From the NCBI RefSeq assembly GCF_023898315.1, contig NC_064614.1, forward strand, positions 375,285,348 through 375,349,347: 64,000 bases of DNA, read 5' to 3'. Below, one piece after another: positions 22,721-33,540 of the stretch (the first letter of the stretch is position 1; every line of letters begins with the position of its first letter). The notes under the pieces were generated by a model. It ran no database searches and was not told where the DNA came from. It saw only the letters and a list, made by a program, of their open reading frames with translations. The stretch comes from Schistocerca nitens (lineage: Eukaryota > Arthropoda > Insecta > Orthoptera > Acrididae). A program made the position numbers and the translations under genes.

Positions 22721-25531
22721 TTATGGATGACACCTACTGTCGGGTTCATTCATGAGAATAGGTTCTTGTGGACAATTTTGCTGTTGGTATGACCGACTGT
22801 TATTAAACGTACGCTGATAATTGTGCTCATCATTTTTACGTCTGTCGTGATACTCATTCCTATACGGTGCATTGCGATAGGAATTGTAATACTGTCTTCT
22901 CTGTACGTAGTTATTTCCTTGCTGCCGTGCGTTACTATTTGTTGTATCAGGGACTACACGTGCACGCGGCGAAACATTAAAGCCTGGTTGACCTTGTGCA
23001 TTCCATTGTTGGTTAGGTATGCTAACCGGCTGACTTTCATGTTGTTGTGGCGGAAAACGTCTATTGTTACCAAAATGTGGTTCCTGTTGCTCATAATTTT
23101 GACGATACCGATAATTAGAATTTTGTCTGTTACCAAAGTTCTGGTGGTTGTCAGTCCTAAAGCGTCTATCACTTCTACCATTGAAATTACGTGTCTGATC
23201 ATAATTGCTGTACGTTTGTTGGCCTTGGTTGTTATACGAAAAATTTTTGTTTACAAAGGAATAATCAGATTGCTGCACTTCTAAAAGCTGCAACAGATCC
23301 CTGAATGCTGAAATATTTTCTTTCTGTTGACCCGTGAGAAGTGACACTCTTAATGATCGTGGTAATTTAGAGATACATAATTGAACAAGTGCAGATTCAC
23401 TGTATGGTTCACTTAGGTACTGGTTTTGTTGGACCATGTGCTCAAAAAATTGCGTGACACTGGAAAAATTTGTGTTCTCATAATTTGGTAAGCTAATTAA
23501 CTGATCTTTAATTCCGCGCTGTGTCGTCTTCGACCAATACGCTGATAGATAAGCATTCTGAAATTCCTCTACCGAGTAACATTGCCTCGCGATCGGTCTC
23601 ATACGAGTTGCCGGTTCGCCTTCCAAAAAACTGCAAATAAATTCAAGTTTGTGCGTAACAGGCCAAGTCGGTGGAAAAGCAAAGCTAAATTGTTGTATCC
23701 AATCTAGCGGATGAATCTGTGTTCTGTCGTTTTTAAATATTTTAAACTTTCTCACTGACAGAAAATGTTTGTAATCGAAATTATCGTCTCTGTGTGATGG
23801 AACAGGTTCATGGTTGTAAGAGAATCTGTTGAACTGTGATTGTTCGGAATCAAAGTCGGGTGCTCTTTGTAGATTACCCAAATTACACGCGTTGCGCGAA
23901 TCTGACAAATGTTCGCAAAGTGGCGTCTGCTGTGATGCGTTATTAACCGAAATATTTTTCATCTCTGTTACTTCCTGCTGTAAACTTGACAGTTTTCTAC
24001 GCAACGTGTTATTAGACGAATCGATTTCATTAATTGTCTGCTGTAAATTTTGAAATTCAGTTGTTTGACTAAATAAAACCGGTGAAATGTCGTCTGATTT
24101 GCTGTCGTTAGTACTTTCGATGACGTCAATACGACTGCCCAATTCATCACATTTTTCAGTCAGTATTTTAACCTGATCATCGGTTTTAGAATCAGAGGCG
24201 TTAATCTGTTTTTGCAACTTACGTGTAGTTTCGTTCAGTTTTTTAACATCAGCTTTCACGACATCGGAATCCTGTGTTAGTTCTAATTGTTCGAGTCTGT
24301 CGGTCACTGTTTGAAAATCTGTTATGTTTGTGTCTGTTTTCAATTTCAGATCAGAAATTTCGTCACGTAATTCTGTGTTTGACTGTTCGATGGTATTAAT
24401 TTTGTCGGACACTGTAGCAATATTGTTGTCCACGTATGTTTTTGCTTTCGCAAACATCTTACGTTTGTCTTCCTGTCTCTGAGCAGTGATTGTTTACATT
24501 ACTTGACGTTTTACTTTATTTTGATCATCAATAAATTTGCGGAAACGCGTATCACTGTTCTGTATGTGAAGACTAAGACGTTCGTTAATTTGAGTGTTCT
24601 GTTGCTCGAATTTCGCGTCTATCTTTTCATCCATTGTGCGCGAAAGTTCTACCGTCATTGCTTTAAACTCGTCGCGTAATTGTGTAGCTTTTTCAGAGCA
24701 TTGTTTAGCGACTCCGCTAATTTCCGCTCTAAGTGTTTCTGTTGTAGCTGTCTGCATTTCTCTTAATTCATGAGCAACAGACCTAATTTCTTCGCTACTT
24801 TTTCTTGAACAAGCCTCAATTTCCTCGCGTAACTGTACCTTAGTGTCATGACATTGCGCGGCAACGGCTCTAATTTGTTCACTAAGCTGCCTGGAATTGT
24901 TGTCTAATTTTTCACTCTGTTGTCTGACCTGTTCATTAAGTTGTTTGAGATTTTCATCATTGTTGTCTAATTTTTCATTAAACTGTTTGGAAGTGTTGTC
25001 TTGTTTTTCAAGAACTTGTAGCAATAATGCCATCAATTGATCCGAGGTAACATTACCTACTTTATTCACTGTGCTGTTTAATGGTGGATCTAAAATTGTC
25101 TCGCTTTCTGTAACCATTTGGTTATTCTGAGATTCACAAAAGGGTTTGTCAGTCGGATGTACACTGTCAGACATTATTTCGGAATTAAATAAATCCGTCG
25201 CACTTTGTGTATCCCGCTCATTTTCACTAGACAAATTTGTCTGTACATTATTTGAATTTTTCAAACCGGGTGTATTAAACTGGGCAGCGCTCATTACAAT
25301 AGAGCCCCCCGCGTCATCAATTGTCGTCAAATTAACAGTGGAGACAATTGAGTTCGCTTGTTCATCATTAAGGCAAAAGTCATCATTAGTGGTTGGAACG
25401 CATTGATTGTCAGTGAACGCAGGATTGTCATCATTGCACTGCGTGTCACTAGTACTATTGGTGAAGTTATTTAATTCGTTCATTTCGTTCATGATACCTC
25501 GCGATACACTATTCACAGTCTTTCGCGGCAT
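22721..25531 (-). pseudogene. gag of gypsy A (one frame broken by a single TAA)
   Basis: One continuous minus-strand frame from MPRKTV at 25531 to a stop at 22721 is interrupted only by TAA at 24494-24496. The first ~345 residues are acidic and then coiled-coil (QLNEQVRQQSEKLDNN-type heptads). After the stop the coiled coil continues. A capsid-like domain follows (FDYKHFLSVRKFKIFKND, IHPLDWIQQFSFAFPPTW, LSAYWSKTTQRGIKDQL), then an Arg/Asn/Gln/Tyr-rich tail. I see no CCHC zinc knuckle; the basic tail probably binds RNA instead. Homologous to the gag of element B (56728-59101). Whether the stop is a mutation or is read through cannot be told here. Confidence 0.85.
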
Positions 25532-25754
25532 TTTCACAATAGTCACAATTAATCACAAAACAAATAAGCACAATGCAAAATCAACACACAAATACAACAG
25601 AGCAACGGATTGCCGATGATCTGAGGAAAGAAAGTCACAAATTAGTAAAAGCGTTGCGCCAAATTCTAATTATATTTAAGCAAATAAGAGCAGATATCTG
25701 ACTGTTTTACAAAAGATTCTCACGAAATACGATCCTGGACTGGATGTCGCCAAG

Positions 25755-26451
25755 TGTAACCTTCCCACAAAATGAAAGTCTAATGTTACTCAAATGGAAA
25801 TGTACCTAGAGCTAAGTGTAAGCTCCCCGCAAAAATATTAATGACAATGACAATTAAACAAAATTAGCAATCTGACGCAAGTATAAGTTCGCATAAAATA
25901 ATGAAACATGATCCCATGACAATGGAACTACAGTGACAATCAAAACTCAATTTAACCGAAATGTCGGTCTTTGGCCCTGAGCAAAAATCAGAATTAATTT
26001 CTTACCTTAGTATAACTGCATGTGAAATATCTGCTCTTATTCTGCGCCACAGCTTGCAGCAGATGCATCGCAATAACTAAATTTTTTTGAAGTTAATTGA
26101 AATTTTTTTGTTTAAAGGAAGTGGAAGGAAATCGAATGATTCTTTGTTAAAAATTGCTTTTAAATCAAAATTATTATTGGGGGCGATTCTTACAGAAATT
26201 ACACTTAATTAACATTATTAGCTGATCGCAATGCTGCTTAACAATATACCTTGTCCTGTATCTCGACCATTGCGGTGCCGACGCCCGCCGACTGCTCTGC
26301 GCTACCACTACTCACAGACACCTCTCCGCTACATAACTCGGCTACTGCTCCCAACAGACTACTGTACTGCACTGCGCTTCGAGCGCAACTGCTCTGGTCA
26401 GAGATTCTACAATGCCTCATCATCGCTGCCAACGAGTACATACGCCTTTCA
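25755..26451 (-). repeat. 5' LTR of gypsy element A
   Basis: 697 bp, almost identical to 16816-17512. It is the upstream LTR for minus-strand transcription and is followed by the primer-binding site at about 25737-25752. Confidence 0.93.
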
Positions 26452-28090
26452 ATGTTTATGCCCATATTGGACGGTCTTGTCAAAACGTCGTCGGTGGATC
26501 GTATACACGTAGATCAGACGTGTCTTGGCGGAACAAGTAACATCCGTACAGCCTTGGGGGATTATCTGACGTCGTCTCCTTCACGGCCATAGATTCAGAC
26601 CGTGACTTTGATCGGGTCGATCATGCGTATTTCGCGGCTGGTGATGACCACTGCAGTGATGCGGTAATGGTGATCAACAGAGGGAGAACTGAAAATTTTA
26701 AGGTCCTATGATTTGTCAGGCAGAGTTGCCCCTTGTCGGTCCTCCTGCATGCGATTGCCTTAGAATCGAACCTCTCAGGCCTTCGCCATCGACTTACTGA
26801 GATGTCCCTACGGCATCTATCATTCGAGTGTAAAGCACACGCAGATGATACCGTGTTTCTCGTTGGACTGAGGGGGAGACCCGCTCCGCACTGGATCGGC
26901 TACAGACTGCATCTGGCAGCGAGGTCAGCTTCCGAAAATGTGGGTCGTGGACTAGAACCAGGAACGGAAGGACTCTTAACTGATGTGCAAACCCTGCTGT
27001 GTTTGGGTGTCACTTTCGTGAGGAGATGGCGGGAACGGCTGCGGACAACTATTAACAGTTATTGTGCAGAGTTCACGTATGTGTAATATCAAACGCTATA
27101 CGGTAGATGAATATGCTACAGAGAGTGCCACTCACCAGTCCTTATCTCGCTCCCATGATGTGTCACGTGATACACCTTCTTCCTATGATGGATGCGATGG
27201 CTAAGTGGACTATGTAACCTTGGGATAGCTCTTTGAAGTATAGTATGACACACTTACCCTCCCAAAGCGAAAAGGTAGTGTTGGCATAGTCAACGTTCAC
27301 AAAAAGGCACGGGACATGTACATTAATAGCATGCACAAATTGTGGCGCAACAGGAATCACTCTAGTACGGGGACGCTCGTCCAAGAACTACTATCGACAT
27401 CGCGTCCTCCCCCATCCATGTCGGATATATATCGGCTCCCTTTAACGTACATACGAACGTTCGTCGTTGAACACACGTTCGGGCTCATTTACCGACAGCC
27501 AGCATCGAAGGGCACTTACAATCTGCTTCTTCGATAGATCGCCCGTAACAAGATGAACAGAAACATCCACCGTTAATTGGTAGGAGCGCATGGTGCACGG
27601 TTCGCCGCTCCACACTTACATACATCAGTCCAGTCGACATGTTACATTGTCTTGGACCGTAAGTGCCCTACGTATGACAAGAAGTACGCTTATTCATTTG
27701 GGTTGGTTCAAATGGTTCAAATGGCTCTGAGCACTATGGGACTTAACATCTATGGTCATCAGTCCCCTAGAACTTAGAACTACTTAAACCTAACGAACCT
27801 AAGGACATCACACAACACCCAGCCATCACGAGGCAGAGAAAATCCCCGACCCCGCCGGGAATCGAACCCGGGAACCCGGGCGTGGGAAGCGAGAACGCTA
27901 CGGCACGACCACGAGATGCGGGCATTCATTTGGGGATTTCTCCATGTGTTAACGATGCGGCATAATTTGCACGGACGACCACCGGTTGATCCGCGGCGCG
28001 GCGTTGGAGGTATTGACTGTGCAAGGAAGATAGTAGTGTTCATTCGGCAGCCAGACATACAGAAATCTCTTCCGAAATAGTGTTTTTTTC
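26452..28090 (+). mobile_element. LINE (R1/LOA-like), 3' piece: RT core to C-terminal zinc finger
   Basis: Joined to 16815, this continues the LINE interrupted by gypsy A. FMPILDGLVKT and HVDQTCLGGTSNIRTALGDY come directly after the target duplication. RDFDRVDHAYFA, KAHADDTVFLVGL (catalytic ADD, near 26850) and LPKRKGSVGIVNVHKKA follow, in several frames. Near the end LDRKCPTYDKKYAYSFGDF and CGIICTDDHRL (about 27650-27990) resemble the CCHC-type zinc finger ending of R1/LOA LINEs. The same ending occurs in the LINE at 38270-43020 (CLLCQHLDTDDHRLTC). A SINE (27703-27923) sits inside. Multiple frameshifts make it non-coding. Confidence 0.8.
27703..27923 (-). mobile_element. tRNA-derived SINE (mosaic type) with 11-bp TSD
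   Basis: It is flanked by attcatttggg (27692-27702 and 27924-27934). The minus-strand head contains a B box (gggttcgattcccgg) with a short internal duplication (cccgggaacccggg on +). The tail is the ctgagcactatgggactta type shared with the SINEs at 8776, 31544 and 59460, although its head differs from theirs. Confidence 0.9.
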
Positions 28091-28168
28091 AAGAGGAAAC
28101 GTATTTTCCGCGTCATAACACGAACACGGTGATGTGGGTCATTCATATACTGTGATGTACATTACATA

Positions 28169-29334
28169 CACTGAAGAATCAAAGGAACTGGCACACCTGC
28201 ATAATATCGTGCAGGACCCCAGTGAGCATGCAGAAGTGCCGAAACACGACGTGGAATGGACTCGACCAATGTCTGAAGTAGCGCTAGAGGGAATTATCAC
28301 CATGAATCCTGCAGAGCTGTCCATAAATCCGTAAGAGTACGAACGGGTGGAGGTCTTTTCTGAACAGCACGTTGCAAGGCAACCCAGACATGCTGGATAA
28401 TGTTCATGTCTGGGGAGTTTGGTGGCCAGCGGAACTGTTTAAACTCCTGAAGCTACTCTGTAGCGCTTCTGAACATGTGGGGTGTCGCATTGTCCTGCTG
28501 GAACTGCCCAAGTCCGTCGGAATGTGCAATGGACATGAATGGACGCAGGTGATCAGACAGTATGCTTACGTACGTGTCACCTGCCGGAGTTGTATCTAGA
28601 CATATCAGGGGTCCCATATCACTCCAACTGCACACGCCCCACCTGATGACATACAAGGTCTATGGTTTCATGAAGTTGTCTCCATAACCACACACGTCCA
28701 TCCACTCGATACAATTTGAAACGAGACTCGTCCGACCAGGCAACATGTTTCCAGTCATCAACACTACCATGTCGGTGTTGACGGGTCCAGGCGAGGTAGA
28801 AGGCTTTGTGCCGTGCAGTCATCAAGGGTACACCTGTGAGCCTTCGGCTCCGAAAGCCCATATGAAGATGTCTCATTGAATGGTTCGCACGTTGACACTT
28901 GCTGACGGCCCAGCACTGAAATCCAAAGCAATTTGCGGAAGAGTTGCACTTCTGTCACGTTGAACTATCCTCTTGAGTCATCGTTTGTCCCATTCTGCAG
29001 GATCTTTTTCCGGACGCAGCGATGTCGGAGATTTGATATTTTTACCGGAATCCTGATATTCACGGACACTCGTGAAATGGTCGTAGGGGAAAATCCCCGC
29101 TTCATCCCTACCTCGGAGATGCTGTGTTCCATCGCTCTGCGCCGGCTATAACACCACGTTCAAACTCACTTAAATCTTGATAACCCGCCATTGTAGTAGC
29201 AGTAACCGATCTAACGACTTCGCCAGACACTTGTGTTATATAGGGGTTGCCGACCACAGCACCATATTCTGCCTGTTTACATACCTCTGTATTTGAATAC
29301 GAATGCCTATACCAGTTTCTTTGGCGCTTCAGTG
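28169..29334 (-). mobile_element. Tc1-like transposon with degenerate transposase
   Basis: The terminal repeats are cactgaagaatcaaaggaac at 28169 and, on the minus strand from 29334, cactgaagcgccaaagaaac. TA lies outside each end (28167-28168 and 29335-29336). The minus strand shows transposase words over several frames: DLSEFERGVIAGA (near 29180), WKHVAWSDESRFKL (first Asp), QFQQDNATPH (second Asp) and SPDMNIIQHVW. In the last block the catalytic Glu of the family (PIEHVW) is Gln. Stops and frameshifts also separate the N-terminal part. The element is complete at its ends but cannot make transposase. Confidence 0.88.
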
Positions 29335-29336
29335 TA

Positions 29337-31260
29337 TAAAGTGATACAGATACGAACGTACTGGATTACTGGAAATACTTGCAAGGCTGACATACAGAAG
29401 TGTTACGTATAGGTAAATACAAGGATTGGTATGTACATTTCTTAGGAACGGCTTTTGGAGACTCGCCAGATAGTTCGGGTGTACCGAGTGCGCAGAGAGG
29501 AACAGTTGCGATGTCGTTTGTGGAATCGATCACATAAGGCAATCATCTAAGGAAAACTGCGAGTAAACGCCCCAGAAACACAGTGTAGATGCGAAGCCCG
29601 CTGTAGAATTTCTTTCCTTTGTATTTTTTGTTATTTTACTTTATAGCTATGTTTGTGAATTTAAGGGTGCCGGAGGTGGCACCATCTTCTTGTTATTTTC
29701 CTTTTGCTTCGTCGGACGGCAGCGAGGTTCCTTACAGGACAGTGATGAGATTATCAGGACACACTAGAATTTTATAAATAATAAAGGTCCCTTTTTCCCC
29801 TAGTTCCTATACCCCAACAGGCTCGATGGTGCTGAGGGGGCACTGCGGGGCCTCGGGTTCGACCCCTACACGCTCTGCTCCCCGAGCCTCCACCAGCACT
29901 TCCTTCCTTCCATCCTTAAGGTGGTTACGTCGACTGTTCGCATAAAGCTTGAAATTCGAGTTCGACTCTCTGCCTGGCGCAAACTTTCACTAATCACCGT
30001 TAATTTACGTCAATATCCAACTTTGGCTGAGTTTTCGGAGATGTCGGACAGAACAGACACCACACATCTATGTAGTACAGATACAGTTAGTTATGACAGT
30101 TGCATGTGACATTCTGTGTCTTATGGCAAACTCGAGCCAATCATTGTGCTGGAACCGCGATCGTTTCTGTCCTTGGGACTGTTTATCGCTGGAGATTTTA
30201 TACATTTACTGATACAGTAGCACTGGCAGTTCATCCTAAAATGTTACCATATAGAGAGCTATTTGGCCTGTTCCCTATAACAGTCATTCGCAGTTCTTTG
30301 CTTGTCAGACCTTGAACAGGCCAAAGACGGCAGTCTTACTTTATATCTCAGATCACCTAAAACAGAATTTCTGGAAGTGCACTTAGCAAATCTCTTTTAG
30401 CGTCCTCCCATAATCCATGTAACGAGTACAGCATGACATCAGCAATGTGAGTAAGAGGAAATTATTCAGTGGAGTTAGTTCATTCTTGTAGTCTGAAACG
30501 GCCCGAAGCACAACAGACTGGCTTCCGTTGCTGCTACTGCCGCAGTTAATTTGGATATGTTGCGCTGAGTGTGGACAGCGCTTGAACACAGATTGGGTGT
30601 GTGGACCATCAAAACCACACATATTAAAGTGGATTGAATGACATAAAAACTTTGTGAGATGGTCTGTCGCATGAACCAAGCATTGTGTGAATATCTTAAT
30701 TAGTTTTGAATCTTTCAGAAAATCACTGAAATAAATGAAATATTTTAAAATGGATTAAAAACAGTATTGACGACGGAAAATCGTGGAGCGAAAGGCCTTC
30801 TCTGTCTGAAAATTTTCTCAGTCAGACCAAAACCGGTTACCATTACAAATAATCATTTTACGGTAGTCGAGTTTGTTTTTAATCCGTTTAAGCTAATTTG
30901 GATACCCCAACACATTAAAGTTGTACTGTAGCTTTAGAGAAAACCTTTACTACAATCCACTAGGTACAACTCCCATAGGGGTCGTGAAGACAAGAGTGAA
31001 GTAATTACAGTGCAGACAGAGGCATTTAAACAGTCGTTCTTCCTGTGCTTCATGGAACAGGAAGAAGCCCTAGTAACTGGTACAATGGGAAGAACCCTTT
31101 TCTCAGTGGTTAACGGAGAGTGGATGTAGATATGCCGGCATGGTACCTCAGTGTGTTCGGTCAGAGAGCCGGTTGGCCTCTGTAATAAAAAACTGAGTGG
31201 AAGGATCAACAAACGAACTTGAACGGATGTCATGTGACGTCCGCAACGACCAAACACAAC
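29337..31260. other. No gene recognised
   Basis: Mostly unassigned. At 29835-29880 gcctcgggttcgacccctac resembles a pol III B box, like one at about 43100 (cgtcggggttcgacccct). These may be traces of a tRNA-derived repeat, but neither has a clear A box. Confidence 0.35.
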
Positions 31261-31280
31261 GATCAACAACGAACAAAATG

Positions 31281-31530
31281 AAAAAAAAAGTGGTCAGCGT
31301 GACGGATTGCCGTCCTACAGGCCCGGGCTCGATTCCCGGCTGTGTCGGAGATTTTTTCCGCTCAGGGGTTGGGTGTTGTGTTGTCTGCATCATCATTTCA
31401 TCCTCATCCGGCGCCCAGGTCGCCCAATGTGGCGTCGAATGTAATAAGACCTGCACCAAGGCGGCCGGACCTGCCCCGCAAGGGGCATCCCGGCCACTGA
31501 CGCCAAACGCTCATTTCCATTTTTCCATAG
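31281..31530 (+). mobile_element. tRNA-derived SINE (gtggtcagcgtgacgg type)
   Basis: The head gtggtcagcgtgacggattg is followed by the B box gggctcgattcccgg and then gtcggagattttttccgctc, gggtgttgtgttgtc and a GC-rich end (gacctgccccgcaaggggca). A sister copy lies at 43181-43385. It follows an A-rich stretch (31259-31270). The SINE at 31544 landed beside its 3' end. Confidence 0.8.
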
Positions 31531-31543
31531 CACTGATATCTCA

Positions 31544-31747
31544 AAAAAATGGTTCAAATGGCTCTGATCACTATGGGACTTAACATCTGTGGTCATCAGT
31601 CCCCTATACCTGGAACTACTTAAACCTAACTAACATAAGGACATCACACACATCCATGCCAGAGGCAGGATTCGAACCTGCGACCGTAGCAGTCGCGCGG
31701 TTCTGGACTGAGCGCCTAGAACCGCTCGGCCACCACGGCCGGGCAGC
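31544..31747 (-). mobile_element. tRNA-derived SINE (Leu-like head) with 9-bp TSD
   Basis: It is flanked by gatatctca (31535-31543 and 31748-31756). The minus strand has the A box tggccgagcggttctaggcg and B box ggttcgaatcctgcc, then the aagtag/ggggactgatgacc tail ending in a poly-T/A end (aaaaaaatgg on +). Same family as 8776-8978 and 59460-59657. Confidence 0.88.
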
Positions 31748-31859
31748 GATATCTCAGGTACTACGATCTACTCTTTTCTAGTTTTCCCGGAGTCCATAGT
31801 TCATTTCACACAATGCCGTACTCCAAGCCTATTCTCTCAGAAATGCGTTGCTCAGTTTA

Positions 31860-32075
31860 AGTCCTATGTTTGATATTAGTAGAGTCTTTTAGCGAGGAAT
31901 GCCTTCTTATCGTGTGCTAGTCTGCTTCTTATGTCCTCCTTTCTTTGTCTGTCATGGATGAACTTGCTTCCGAAGTAGCAGAAATCCTTCACTGCATCCA
32001 CTACACAGGGGATTAAGAATTTATCTCTGTTGATCTCGAATGGGCCATGAGATAAGGATAACCAGTGAGCCACTG
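31860..32075 (-). pseudogene. LINE reverse transcriptase C-terminal fragment
   Basis: On the minus strand VKDFCYFGSKFIHDRQRKED followed by IRSRLAHDKKAFLAKR (about 31895-32010) matches the region just after the RT thumb in RTE/CR1-type LINEs, where the wording is FxYLGSxI..D..xxxEIxxRIxxAKxAF. The next bases continue as degenerate NLLTS-like words. No catalytic motif is present. It is a fragment. Confidence 0.6.
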
Positions 32076-32089
32076 CCATCAGTGTGCAT

Positions 32090-32520
32090 CGATGGACGGT
32101 GGAAGCGACAAAACCCCTCTTCGGAATCGGGTGGTCAGATCTGGAGGCGCCTCGGTCGCCGCAGGCACCTCGCCGGGGTCGTCGCCCTCTCTCTCCGCAC
32201 TCGTCGCTGTCCTCTGGCCGGCGCTGCGCGGCAGTCACCTTTTCAGCTAAAACGGCCTTTCTGCACCACCGAGCGCCACTCGGGCGCCTTTTTTACTCGG
32301 CGTCCTCAGTTCTGGGCGGCGGGCGGCCTGCAGACCGTGTCCATTATGCGGGGGCGGGCCGGCTGCGGCCGACACTGAGTGACCCGGGCCTTTGTGGCGC
32401 CATTGTGCTGGCGCCGGCGGCGGTACTCCGCTGCAGGCTGCTGCTCACTTTGGCCGCCGCGGCAAGAAGCTCGCTACATTTGCGGCCGGAGCCGTCGCTC
32501 TGCTGATAGTGTGTAGCCAG
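32090..32520. other. GC-rich, CpG-rich island
   Basis: About 430 bp of very GC-rich DNA with many CG dinucleotides and repeated gcgcc/ggcgcc words. Three overlapping + strand frames are open at once, which is a composition effect and not evidence of coding. It resembles a CpG-island promoter or non-coding exon. No splice pattern can be assigned. Confidence 0.35.
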
Positions 32521-32815
32521 GCTTCCCCAAAGTGGAAAAAATTTCCTGTGAAATATCTGAAAAAACCGACTAACTGAACAAAATTATGCTTAAGGTTGTC
32601 CGTGATGGCACTGCCGACTGTAAACTACCTCTACATGTTGTGTAGTCGTATCATGAAAGTTTGACGACCGTTCAGACGAAAAGGTACGAAATGTCGTAAC
32701 AACCAAACCAGTTGTAATCTGCATATGCCGCTTTGATATTATGCAGTGAGACATCTAGGGACGCTAATGCAGTGCACAGCATTGTTGTACGCACGTGTCA
32801 TCTCCCTCTAAAAAA

Positions 32816-33500
32816 TTAAAAGCTCTGCCCTCGGCAGGCAAGGCGATGTTCACCATCTTTTTCGACGTTCGAGGTCCGATACTCATCGGACCCGCCAGGG
32901 TAGCCGAGAGCGCTAACGCGCTGCTTCCTGGACTCGGGTAGGCGCACCAGCCCCGGATCGAATCCGCCCTGCGGATTGACGACGAGAGTCAGTGTGTCGG
33001 ACAGCCTGGATGTGGTTTTTAGGCTGTTTTCCACATTTCGCTAGGTGAATGCCTGGCTGGTCCCCACGTTCCGCCTCAGTTACACAGCTCGCAGACATCT
33101 GACCACATTCACACTATTTCATGGATTCCACTAGACACAGACAGTTGCGGTACACTAATTCCGTCATGGGGGGTCAGGGTGGCGGCAGGAAGGGCATCCG
33201 TCTACCCCTTAAAATTACCATGCCAATTCCGATTAACCATGGCCGACCCTGCGTAACCGCGGGACAAGGTCCGATACTCATCGAATTCCTTGAGCACAGA
33301 AAAAACATTAAGAATGACGATAGGTCCATCAAGAGCAATCGGCCTGGGTTGCTCACGTAGGGTGTGATTCTGGTCCACGATAATGTGCTTCCACCCGTCT
33401 TCAAGGTCATACAAAGTGTAATGGCGAAGCTCAATTGGGATCATCCTGAACATTCACCCTATGGCCCTGAAATGTCGCCCTGCGAAGCTCGGACGACGAA
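32816..33500 (+). pseudogene. mariner transposase fragment split by a SINE
   Basis: Outside the SINE (32889-33266) the + strand reads as a mariner transposase around its second and third catalytic residues. Left of the SINE: KALPSAGKAMFTIFFDVRGP. Right of it: ILIEFLEHRKNIKND, RPGLLT, then VILVHDNVLPP (second Asp) and WDHPEHSPYGPEMSPC in place of the usual WEVLDHPPYSPDLSPCD. The last acidic residue is Glu or lost, and stops are present. The ends of the element are not preserved. Confidence 0.78.
32889..33266 (+). mobile_element. tRNA-derived SINE (378 bp) with perfect 17-bp TSD
   Basis: The direct repeats aggtccgatactcatcg at 32872-32888 and 33267-33283 are identical. The head is gccagggtagccgagagcgc (A box) and cggatcgaatccgcc (B box). 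The body includes gtggtttttaggctgttttcc and gcctggctggtccccacgtt; the end is cctgcgtaaccgcgggaca. It has no poly-A tail. The insertion interrupts a mariner transposase frame. Confidence 0.93.
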
Positions 33501-33540
33501 GTGAATGACACAGTGTGAGGACTGAGAAAGAATATTAATG

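Larger units (their letters stand above)
16816..26451 (-). mobile_element. Ty3/gypsy LTR retrotransposon A, internally deleted, very young
   Basis: This 9.6-kb element reads on the minus strand. The LTRs at 16816-17512 and 25755-26451 are both 697 bp and differ at two positions by eye. They begin TG and end CA. The target duplication is atgt (16812-16815 and 26452-26455). Next to the 5' LTR, after a 2-base spacer, minus-strand TGGCGACATCCAGTCC (about 25737-25752) is a good primer-binding site. In transcription order it has gag, then a pol that begins only at the RT/RNase H connection, then integrase, then a 3.1-kb non-coding region before the 3' LTR. The RNase H-before-integrase order places it in Ty3/gypsy. 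The protease and RT catalytic core are absent, so it needs helper enzymes to move. Confidence 0.92.

Noticed and set aside
22823-23284. 153-residue plus-strand open frame rich in Ile, Leu and Val
   Set aside because: It is the antisense of the Asn/Arg/Tyr-rich gag tail; its apparent membrane-protein composition follows from that.
32040-32506. Overlapping plus-strand open frames of 112 and 140 residues
   Set aside because: Three frames are open at once because the DNA is GC-rich and poor in stop codons. There is no family motif or start context.
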